In this document: positions 1-7,496 of the stretch, in pieces
How the letters are laid out: every line of letters starts with the position of its first letter
Position numbering within the stretch: position 1 is the stretch's first letter
DNA from: Nitrospinae bacterium CG11_big_fil_rev_8_21_14_0_20_45_15
Lineage (GTDB): Bacteria > Nitrospinota > Nitrospinia > Nitrospinales > VA-1
DNA length: 64,000 nucleotides
Direction of reading: 5' to 3'
Assembly (NCBI GenBank): GCA_002787235.1
Contig: PCWG01000042.1
Location: 1-64,000, forward strand
Notes under the pieces: model-generated
What the model was told of the DNA's origin: nothing
Databases searched by the model: none
The model's input: only the letters and a program-made list of their open reading frames with translations
Position numbers and translations under genes: made by a program

Positions 1-3000
1 GATTAAACAGGAGGAAATTCTTGCAGGTGAGCGCTGGTGTAGCGACAGCTATGGCGTTGACGAGTAAGAAAGTGGGAGCGCAGTTGAAGCCGGTAGTAAA
101 GGTAGGCAACCCGCTGGAAGCCTATCCAGACCGTCGTTGGGAAGAAGTATATCGAGATCAATATAAGTATGAGCGATCGTTTACGTATTGTTGTTCACCG
201 AATGACACCCATCAGTGTCGAGTTCGTGGATTCGTACGTAACGGCATTTTGATGCGTATCGAGCAGAACTACGACCATCACAAGGTTCGCGATTTGTACG
301 GCAACCAGGCAGATGCGGCGTGGAATCCTCGAATGTGTCTCCGTGGTATGACGTTCCCGCGTCGTGCATACGGTCCATATCGCAATAAGTACCCCATGAT
401 CCGCGTAGGCTGGAAGCAGTGGGCGGATGATGGTTTCCCGTATCTCGATAAAGAGAACCGAGAAAAATATAAGTTTACGAGCCGTGGTACGGACGAGTTC
501 GTTCGTATGACATGGGATCAAACGTTCACATACCTGGCTAAAGGCCATGTCGCTGTAGGTAAAGCTTACAGTGGAGCACGTGGTGCTCAGCGTTTGAAAA
601 ACGAAGGTTATCAACCAGAAATGATCGAAGCAATGGGTGGATCTGGATCACGCGTAATGAAGTATCGCGGTGGTATGGGTCTGTTGGGCGTTGTTGGTAA
701 GTATGGTATTTACCGATTGGCGAACATGGTAGCCCTGTTGGATGCGATCATTCGTGGTCGAGGCCCGGGCAAAGTGTTGGGCGGCCGAGCATGGTCGAAC
801 TACACCTGGCATGGCGATCAGGCCCCTGGTCACTCGTGGACACATGGTATGCAGACGTCAGACATTGACTTTGCAGATCATCGTTATGCGAAGTTGACGA
901 TTCAATGGGGTAAAAACCTCATCGAAAACAAAATGCCTGAAGCGCATTGGTATACAGAGATCATGGAGCGTGGTGGTACATTGGTATCGATTGCTCCAGA
1001 GTACAATCCTCCTGCAACGAAAGCAGACTACTGGGTTCCGGTACGAGCCGGTCTGTCTGACATCGCGTTGTTCCTGGGCTGTGCAAAAATCATCATGGAC
1101 GAAGGCTTGGTAGACGTGAACTTTGTTAAAGAGTACACGGATATGCCATTGCTGGTTCGAACGGATACGTTGATGCGTTTGCATCCCGATGATTTTATCC
1201 CTGGCTACCGCAATCAAGATCTTCCGAAAGATGGTTTCACGACCAAATGGATGAAGAACTTCAACCGCGACAAGATGCCCGACTTTGTAGTGTGGGACGC
1301 AAATACGGACAAACCTGTAGCGATCACGCGAGAAGACATCGGATCGAAGATGAAGAAGAAGAACATCGATCCAGTGTTGGACGGCGTATTTGATATTAAA
1401 TTAGTCAGCGGCAAGACGATTCCTGTAATGCCGTTGTACGAAATGTATAAAGTTCATCTGAAGGATTACGACATCGACACGACGAACCAGATCTGTCATG
1501 CGCCGAAGGACTTGATTGTCCGATTGGCTCGCGACATCGGTACGATCATGCCGGTAGAAATCCATTACGGTGAAGGTATCAACCATTACTTCCATGCAAC
1601 GATGCATAACCGAGCTTCTTATGTTCCTCTGATGTTGACGGGTAACGTAGGACCGAAGGGTTCTGGATCACACACATGGGCAGGAAACTACAAAGCAGGT
1701 AACTACCAGGGATCTCATTGGTCAGGACCCGGCTTTGCGGCAATGGTTGCAGAAGATCCGTTCAATCCGGTTATGGACATTGCAAAGAACACGGACTGGG
1801 CAAACGTTAAAGGTTACCTGAAGGGTGAAGAAGTAAGTTACTGGGCGCATCGTGATAAGGCGTTGATCGTTAATACGCCACGTTACGGTCGAAAAGTATT
1901 TACCGGCCGATCCCATATGCCATGTCCGACGAAGTTGGTATGGTTTGTTAACGTTAACGTAATCAACAACGCAAAATGGTTCTACGAGCTGGTGTTCAAC
2001 ACGAACAACAACGTAGACATGATCGTTGCACAGGACATCGAGTTCACGGGTTCCTGCGAGTATTCGGACATAGTATTGGCTCCGAACTGCTGGGCGGAAT
2101 TCGAGAGTTACGAGATCACGTCAGCATGTTCCAACCCCTTCCATCAGATTTGGGGCGGAACGGGCATTAAGCCGATCTTCGATACCATCGATGACAACTT
2201 GATCCATCGACAATTTGCACGTCGATTGGCAGAAGTGACGGGCGACAAGCGTTTCTCCGATTACATGAAAGTGTATGAAGGCGAAGCCCCTAACCGCACG
2301 AAAGCGATGATTCGTCGCTTGTTCACGACGTCAACGACGGGTATGGGTTATAACATTGATGACATCATCAATGGTAAATATGGTGAGCCCGGATGTTGTC
2401 TGTTGCTCTTCAGAACCTACCCTCGATCTCCCTTCTGGGAAATGTACACCGAGTCCAAACCTTACTACACGCCAAACGGCCGCATCCAGTTCTACAACGA
2501 TGAGCCTGAAGCGATTGAGTGGGGTGAGAACTTCATCGTACATCGAGAAGGTCCAGAAGCAACGCCTTATCTCCCGAACGTAATCGTATCGACGAATCCT
2601 TACATTCGCCCTGATGATTACGGTATTCCGGAAGACGAGCAAGATCCGGATCTTCGTCACGTACGAAACATCAAGAAACCTTGGTCGGCCGTACGAACCA
2701 CGAAGAACTTCCTTTGGGAAAAAGGTTATCGTTTCTACTGTGTTACTCCGAAGTCTCGCCACACGGCGCATTCTTCATGGGCAACAACAGACTGGAACAT
2801 GATCTGGAACAATAACTTTGGTGATCCATACCGAATGGACAAACGTTCACCCGGTGTAGGTGAGTGGCAGGTTCATATGAACCCGTTCCTCTGTAAAGAT
2901 TTGGGCATCAACGACGGTGACTACATTTATTGTGACGCGAATCCGGCAGATCGACCCTACATGGGTTGGAAGCCATCCGATCCACGTTACAAAGTAGCCC

Positions 3001-3458
3001 GATTGATGTTGCGTGCGAAGTATAACCCGGCCTATCCGTATCACACCACGATGATGAAACATGCAACGTGGGCATCTACGGAGCGAACGGTAAAAGCGCA
3101 TGAAGAGCGTCCAGACGGTCGCGCAATGTCGATGACGACTCCATATCAATCAAACTTCCGATATGGTGGACAGCAATCGATCACGCGTTCCTGGTTGATG
3201 CCGATGCATCAAACGGACAGCTTGTTCCACAAAGCTAAATCCAAAATGAAGTTCAAACATGGTTACGAAGCAGATAACCATGCAGTAAACGCCGTGCCAA
3301 AAGAAACGCTGGTTAAGTTTTCCAAGGCAGAGGATGGCGGACTTCACGGTAAGGGATTGTGGGAGCCAGTACGAACTGGTTATACCCCGGAGTCTCCGCT
3401 GAAGGATCGTTTTGCGGAAATGTATCTTGCGGGTCAGTACATCCGCGTGAAGATTTAA
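1..3458 (+). CDS. nxrA: Nitrite oxidoreductase alpha subunit NxrA, 5'-truncated by window edge
   Basis: Catalytic molybdopterin (bis-MGD) subunit of nitrite oxidoreductase, a DMSO-reductase-family enzyme that oxidises nitrite to nitrate. The frame is open to the left edge. A TTG at 21 looks like a start behind an AGGAGG box, but bases 9-23 read as the residues RRKFL, followed by QVSAGVATAMAL and a VGA cleavage-like site. This is a twin-arginine signal peptide, so the real start lies upstream of the window and the first complete codon is at 3. A CC-x3-NDTHQC cluster motif lies at 189-218, with a further Cys in MCLRGM. YTWHGDQAPGH at 801-833 matches the NarG segment that carries the molybdenum-ligating Asp (here the GAT at 816). 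About 1,150 residues is the usual length for Nitrospira/Nitrospina-type NxrA. nxrB follows 78 bases downstream. Confidence 0.96.
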   Translation, partial: LNRRKFLQVSAGVATAMALTSKKVGAQLKPVVKVGNPLEAYPDRRWEEVYRDQYKYERSFTYCCSPNDTHQCRVRGFVRNGILMRIEQNYDHHKVRDLYGNQADAAWNPRMCLRGMTFPRRAYGPYRNKYPMIRVGWKQWADDGFPYLDKENREKYKFTSRGTDEFVRMTWDQTFTYLAKGHVAVGKAYSGARGAQRLKNEGYQPEMIEAMGGSGSRVMKYRGGMGLLGVVGKYGIYRLANMVALLDAIIRGRGPGKVLGGRAWSNYTWHGDQAPGHSWTHGMQTSDIDFADHRYAKLTIQWGKNLIENKMPEAHWYTEIMERGGTLVSIAPEYNPPATKADYWVPVRAGLSDIALFLGCAKIIMDEGLVDVNFVKEYTDMPLLVRTDTLMRLHPDDFIPGYRNQDLPKDGFTTKWMKNFNRDKMPDFVVWDANTDKPVAITREDIGSKMKKKNIDPVLDGVFDIKLVSGKTIPVMPLYEMYKVHLKDYDIDTTNQICHAPKDLIVRLARDIGTIMPVEIHYGEGINHYFHATMHNRASYVPLMLTGNVGPKGSGSHTWAGNYKAGNYQGSHWSGPGFAAMVAEDPFNPVMDIAKNTDWANVKGYLKGEEVSYWAHRDKALIVNTPRYGRKVFTGRSHMPCPTKLVWFVNVNVINNAKWFYELVFNTNNNVDMIVAQDIEFTGSCEYSDIVLAPNCWAEFESYEITSACSNPFHQIWGGTGIKPIFDTIDDNLIHRQFARRLAEVTGDKRFSDYMKVYEGEAPNRTKAMIRRLFTTSTTGMGYNIDDIINGKYGEPGCCLLLFRTYPRSPFWEMYTESKPYYTPNGRIQFYNDEPEAIEWGENFIVHREGPEATPYLPNVIVSTNPYIRPDDYGIPEDEQDPDLRHVRNIKKPWSAVRTTKNFLWEKGYRFYCVTPKSRHTAHSSWATTDWNMIWNNNFGDPYRMDKRSPGVGEWQVHMNPFLCKDLGINDGDYIYCDANPADRPYMGWKPSDPRYKVARLMLRAKYNPAYPYHTTMMKHATWASTERTVKAHEERPDGRAMSMTTPYQSNFRYGGQQSITRSWLMPMHQTDSLFHKAKSKMKFKHGYEADNHAVNAVPKETLVKFSKAEDGGLHGKGLWEPVRTGYTPESPLKDRFAEMYLAGQYIRVKI

Positions 3459-3463
3459 GTGGG

Positions 3464-3494
3464 ACGGGGGTCCCCTGTGGGCCCCCCGTTTTGT
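3464..3494 (+). terminator. GC-rich hairpin plus T-run between nxrA and nxrB
   Basis: ACGGGGG at 3464-3470 pairs with CCCCCGT at 3483-3489. An inner CCC/GGG pair extends the stem and TTTTGTCTT follows. It looks like an intrinsic terminator, but it sits between two subunit genes that must both be made. It may be a partial terminator, an mRNA 3'-end stabiliser or a processing site. The hairpin is seen directly; its function is inferred. Confidence 0.6.
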
Positions 3495-3536
3495 CTTGAA
3501 TAACTAAACTTAAACCAAAATCAGGGAGGAAGTATA

Positions 3537-4814
3537 ATGCCTGAAGTTTATAACTGGCAGTTGGGCCGCAAAGCAACCTACGTGTACGAAGAGAAGCATC
3601 CGAAAGAGCAGTTCACCTTCGTCTTCAACACCAATCGTTGTATTGCTTGCCAAACATGTACGATGGCGCATAAGTCCACATGGACATTCTCAAAAGGCCA
3701 GGAGTATATGTGGTGGAATAACGTAGAGACCAAACCTTACGGTGGATACCCGCAATTTTGGGATTGGAAGATCCTGAAGATGTTGGAGCAATCCAACCCG
3801 GGTCAAAACGTATGGAACGTACGTAAGACGTCAAACAAGGCGATCCACGGCGTATACGAGGGTGTAACGATTTTCGAAGCACCTGCGAAGATTGGTCTGA
3901 ATCAACAAGCAATCGGTTATGTACCGACAGACGAAGAGTGGCGTTTCCCGAACTTCGGCGAAGACACAGCGCATGGACGAGAGTTCACGCAGTCTCGCGA
4001 AGGAACGTTCGGCGGCGACAACGGCACGAAGTCGGTATTGCCCGAGCACAAAATCTGGTTTTTCTATCTCCAGAGAATCTGTAACCACTGCACGTATCCG
4101 GGCTGTTTGGCAGCTTGTCCGCGAAAAGCGATCTACAAGCGTCAAGAAGACGGAATCGTTCTGATCGATCAGAGCCGATGCCGAGGATACAAGAAGTGTG
4201 TAGAGCAATGTCCTTACAAAAAGCCGATGTTCCGTGGAACAACACGGATTTCGGAGAAATGTATCGCATGTTATCCCCGAATTGAGGGATTGGATCCGTT
4301 GACAGAAGGCGATCAAATGGAGACACGTTGTATGGCGGCTTGCGTAGGCAAGATTCGTTTGCAAGGTCTCGTGAAAATCGGAAGCAACGGAGAGTGGGCA
4401 CATGATCCAGATAATCCACAGTATTATCTGATTCGAGATCGAAAAGTAGCACTTCCCCTGTACCCGCAATTGGGAACAGAGCCGAACGGTTACTATGTGC
4501 CATCCCGACATGTGCCGCGAGCCTATTCGCAGCAGATGTTTGGTCCAGGCGTGGATCATTCGATCGATCAATACATGGTCCCGGATCGAGACCTGTTGGG
4601 CGTCTTGCAGTTGTTCCGCACGACCCAGCGTATCATCTTCAAATGGAAACGTGAGCCCGGCCCGAAAATCTTCGAGACGAACATTCACGGCAAGAAGTTT
4701 GAGATGTTTAACGACACGATCATTGGTTTCAACAGAAAAGGCAAAGAGATCATCCGCGTGACGGTTGAAGAGCCTTTCTATGTAAGACCAGAAGAGAACG
4801 TCGGCGCAATCTAA
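3537..4814 (+). CDS. nxrB: Nitrite oxidoreductase beta subunit NxrB
   Basis: Iron-sulfur electron-transfer subunit that carries electrons from NxrA towards NxrC. At 425 residues it is normal for the family. ATG at 3537 has a GGGAGGA ribosome site at 3524-3531. Cluster motifs are C35-x2-C38-x2-C41, C182-x2-C185-x4-C190-x3-C194, C215-x2-Y218-x2-C221-x3-C225, and C242-x2-C245 with C265-x3-C269. Tyr218 stands where NarH has Trp, consistent with one [3Fe-4S] cluster. In the first motif the usual fourth Cys is His45 (codon CAT). There is no signal peptide, so export would rely on the Tat signal of NxrA. The C-terminal half carries the NarH-like scaffold. Confidence 0.96.
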   Translation: MPEVYNWQLGRKATYVYEEKHPKEQFTFVFNTNRCIACQTCTMAHKSTWTFSKGQEYMWWNNVETKPYGGYPQFWDWKILKMLEQSNPGQNVWNVRKTSNKAIHGVYEGVTIFEAPAKIGLNQQAIGYVPTDEEWRFPNFGEDTAHGREFTQSREGTFGGDNGTKSVLPEHKIWFFYLQRICNHCTYPGCLAACPRKAIYKRQEDGIVLIDQSRCRGYKKCVEQCPYKKPMFRGTTRISEKCIACYPRIEGLDPLTEGDQMETRCMAACVGKIRLQGLVKIGSNGEWAHDPDNPQYYLIRDRKVALPLYPQLGTEPNGYYVPSRHVPRAYSQQMFGPGVDHSIDQYMVPDRDLLGVLQLFRTTQRIIFKWKREPGPKIFETNIHGKKFEMFNDTIIGFNRKGKEIIRVTVEEPFYVRPEENVGAI

Positions 4815-4865
4815 GGAACAACCACGGCGCTTTTGGAGCGTAAACCAAGCAATCAGGCGTTGTCT

Positions 4866-4907
4866 GTGTGGGCTAATCCCCACACCGGCACGCCCGGTTT
4901 TTGCCGG
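4866..4907 (+). other. Two adjacent hairpins between nxrB and the chaperone gene
   Basis: GTGTGGG at 4866-4872 pairs with CCCACAC at 4879-4885. CCGGCA at 4885-4890 pairs with TGCCGG at 4902-4907. The two stems share base 4885, so they may compete, and the second ends four bases before the chaperone ribosome site (GGAG, 4911-4914). There is no T-run. They could stabilise the upstream nxrAB message or lower chaperone translation. Confidence 0.5.
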
Positions 4908-4921
4908 AATGGAGATATGGA

Positions 4922-5743
4922 ATGGGAGAAGCTACTCAAGTAACGGATCAGATGCTGGCTAAGTTGGGATCAACTGGAGCATTGGGAGATCTCAAGGAAG
5001 AAAGAATTTCGCTTAATTTGTCTCGTGGTCGTATTTACGATATTCTTTCGCATGGCTTTAGTTATCCGTGGAATCGTAAGTTTTTTAGGCCCAAGTCTTT
5101 GTTGGAGCCCATGGATGTTGTTCTTGTGGCAGAAGAAAGCTGGGAATCCTTGAGGACAATTGTAGACGGGTTTTCAGAGTACTTGCCACAAATGACCATT
5201 AAGCAAGTGCAGGGCGAGTATGTAAATGTTTTTGGTCACGCAGTGTCTATGGAATGTCCTCCTTACGAGATGCAGTATGGTACTGAAGGGGGTATTCAAT
5301 CACAGACAGACGTACTGATTCAATTGGGGGGCTTTTACGAGACGTTTGGATTTGAAATGCCGAGAAATCGTTCAAAGGAGAGAGTAGATCATATCTCCAA
5401 TGAATTGGCATTTATGTCTTATATGTGTTTTCGCATGGCTTTCGGTATTCAAAACGATCATGACGAAAGAAAGATTGCCGTGTTATTCAGCGGTATGAAA
5501 AAATTCATTCGCAATCACATTGGGCGTTGGCTCCCTCTATTTTGTATCTTTGCCGCAAGAAAAGCAGAGCGAGGGTTGTATCGAGATATGGTCGAGATTC
5601 TTTCTATTTTCGTGCAAAACGAAACCGCTTTATTGGATGTTAAGCCAGTGACAGTGGAAGAGCCAGAATACCGATCCATGTCCTACAGTATGGAAAATGA
5701 CCTTGTCGCAAACGCTCCTGCAGAATGCGAACCACGTACTTAG
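4922..5743 (+). CDS. TorD/DmsD-family molybdoenzyme maturation chaperone
   Basis: About 273 residues. The protein has the family signatures CPPYEMQYG, QLGGFYETFGFEM and the DHISNELAFMSY block. Such chaperones bind the Tat signal peptide and apo-form of a molybdoenzyme until cofactor is inserted. Its place between nxrB and nxrC makes NxrA the likely client. The frame is open from a TTG at 4901, but ATG at 4922 has GGAG at 4911-4914 with a 7-base spacer and is the better start. It is longer than typical TorD proteins (about 200 residues), mostly through the N-terminal 30 residues and the C-terminal tail. The end lies 46 bases before the nxrC start. Confidence 0.88.
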   Translation: MGEATQVTDQMLAKLGSTGALGDLKEERISLNLSRGRIYDILSHGFSYPWNRKFFRPKSLLEPMDVVLVAEESWESLRTIVDGFSEYLPQMTIKQVQGEYVNVFGHAVSMECPPYEMQYGTEGGIQSQTDVLIQLGGFYETFGFEMPRNRSKERVDHISNELAFMSYMCFRMAFGIQNDHDERKIAVLFSGMKKFIRNHIGRWLPLFCIFAARKAERGLYRDMVEILSIFVQNETALLDVKPVTVEEPEYRSMSYSMENDLVANAPAECEPRT

Positions 5744-5795
5744 CTCTAAACAGATATATTTAAGTGTTTTTAACCTTGAATCCGAGGAGATGAAA

Positions 5796-6794
5796 GTGAA
5801 AAGTAAATCAAAAATTGCAGTAGCTCTGGTATGTGCTGCGGCTCTCGGCATGAGTGTTGTGGGCAATGCAAGCGCAGCAGTGATTGAAGCATTGAAAATC
5901 ACTGGCGACATCCCATCCGATCCAGGCAATGCATTTTGGTCGAACTACGGTCCGACCAAAGGCAAGCATGTAACGGTGACGATGGATCCGCAAATGATCA
6001 CGAATCCAATGTGGCCCAATCCATCCACGAAGTGGGTGAATGTTAAGGCAGCAACGAACGGCAAGCAGATCGCAGTTCGATTGGAGTGGAGCGATCCGAC
6101 ACGAAATGACATCATGGTTCGATCTCAGCAGTATAAAGATCAAGCCGCGTTGATGTTCCCCGTGAATCAAGCTGGCGAAGAGCCTCCGTTTACAATGGGC
6201 GGCGACGGCGAGCGCGTGAACATTTGGCAATGGAAAGCAACCTGGAACAAAGAGGCAGCAGGAGCTGCTGGCAACGCAGGTATGCAAGATGTTGAAGATC
6301 AATACACGAACATGGCAATGGGATCAGGCAGTTACTACATGTTTGAACCCGATGGCAAGCTTTCCGGCTTGGACACGGCCCATGAGAGTGGAACGAAGGA
6401 AGCATCTCGAGCCAATCGAGGAGCAGGTGATCTTTCCAAACGAAGCACACACGTTGACTTTGGAATGGGTAAGAACGAAGGCGTATACAATCCCGGCCGA
6501 GCAACAGGCAACATTATGTCTGATGCAAGCATGAGAGTATCCGCAGTAGAAGACCTGAACGCAGAAGGATTCAGCACCTTGACGACCCAAGCACATCAAG
6601 ACGTGCAAGGCCAAGGCACCTGGGCAAACAACCGCTGGGCGGTAGTATTTGTTCGTGATTTGAAGACCTCCGATGAAAATGATACGCAATTCACCGGTAC
6701 GAAAGCACCGATGGCAATTGCTATCTGGAATGGTCAAAACAAAGAACGAAACGGCCAGAAGGCAGTAACCCAGTGGAATGAGCTGCAATACTAA
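5796..6794 (+). CDS. nxrC: Nitrite oxidoreductase gamma subunit candidate NxrC (periplasmic heme-b type)
   Basis: This is an exported protein of the ethylbenzene-dehydrogenase gamma/NxrC type, expected to bind heme b and pass electrons from NxrB on to cytochromes. A Sec signal peptide is clear: basic KSKSK, a hydrophobic stretch, then GNASA before the cleavage site. GTG at 5796 has GAGGAG (5784-5789) at a 6-base distance. The in-frame ATG at 5790 touches that box, so GTG is preferred, although ATG is possible. VRLEWSDPTRN and the C-terminal RWAVVFVRDL and MAIAIWNGQ blocks fit the family fold. Heme ligands cannot be assigned by eye. Arginine is mostly CGA (8 of 12). A strong terminator follows, making this the last gene of the operon. 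Confidence 0.85.
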   Translation: MKSKSKIAVALVCAAALGMSVVGNASAAVIEALKITGDIPSDPGNAFWSNYGPTKGKHVTVTMDPQMITNPMWPNPSTKWVNVKAATNGKQIAVRLEWSDPTRNDIMVRSQQYKDQAALMFPVNQAGEEPPFTMGGDGERVNIWQWKATWNKEAAGAAGNAGMQDVEDQYTNMAMGSGSYYMFEPDGKLSGLDTAHESGTKEASRANRGAGDLSKRSTHVDFGMGKNEGVYNPGRATGNIMSDASMRVSAVEDLNAEGFSTLTTQAHQDVQGQGTWANNRWAVVFVRDLKTSDENDTQFTGTKAPMAIAIWNGQNKERNGQKAVTQWNELQY

Positions 6795-6824
6795 GCTTTA
6801 CTGCTGACAATAAGTACTTAAAAG

Positions 6825-6867
6825 CCCAGGCAGAAGTCGCTAACGCGACCTCTGACCTGGGTTTTTT
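6825..6867 (+). terminator. Rho-independent terminator of the nxr operon
   Basis: CCCAGG at 6825 pairs with CCTGGG ending at 6861. Further inner pairs are AGA/TCT and GTCGC/GCGAC around a TAAC loop, and six T follow. This is a long, nearly perfect stem 30 bases after nxrC. Confidence 0.92.
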
Positions 6868-7496
6868 ATTTGCTTCATAATTCCCGAATAACTAATACGT
6901 ATCTGTAAATTATCCTTTCCTTAAAAGGATAATTTTGATTTACGACCTTGTCATACTTTTTTGAATATGCGAGTTGATATTTGAGTGTTGAAAGTACGTC
7001 GTTGAGAAGAATAAAATACTATTTGATAGCTAACAGATGGGCAAAGGGTTACCGATTTTTAAATCTCAATTCTAATTAAAAATTTTCTCGACATTGTATC
7101 CTTATATAATGTATTTACATCATTTGTAGGAATCATATATCTTGAGAAATAGTCTTGTTCCTATCAATTTTGTTGAATTACTAGAATATTTTATTACCAA
7201 TTTTCTGCGGGGCTGTTTGTTTCGCACGAGTTTTTAGGTATGAAACTGCTCCTCTATCAAATTTTGATGTCTCTTGACTGAGCTATTTTTGAAATAAGAG
7301 TTAGCGGAGGCAGGTTCTGATGCAGTGTGCTGTTTATAATTTATTCTTTTGTTTTAATTTTAACACTGTATAGTTTGAATCTTTGAGGGTGATTTTCTGT
7401 ATATTTCCGAAATGAATCCTGAAAGAAGTATGATTCAGATGAATTTGTGGTCTTTTTGTTTTCATTCGCTAATAATATTTTGCTGTAACCTTTCTC
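6868..7496. other. AT-rich intergenic region, no gene recognised
   Basis: About 630 bases between the nxr terminator and the next gene. No convincing reading frame was found. A second hairpin lies at 6908-6934 (AATTATCCTT pairs with AAGGATAATT) and is followed by TTTTG, possibly a backup terminator. A TATAAT hexamer is at 7105-7110 without a good -35 partner. A weak minus-strand frame near 7341-7547 has no homology signal and no ribosome site, and was left out. Confidence 0.5.

Noticed and set aside
4901-4921. TTG start of the chaperone at 4901
   Set aside because: The region forms a hairpin arm and GGAG is spaced for the ATG at 4922.
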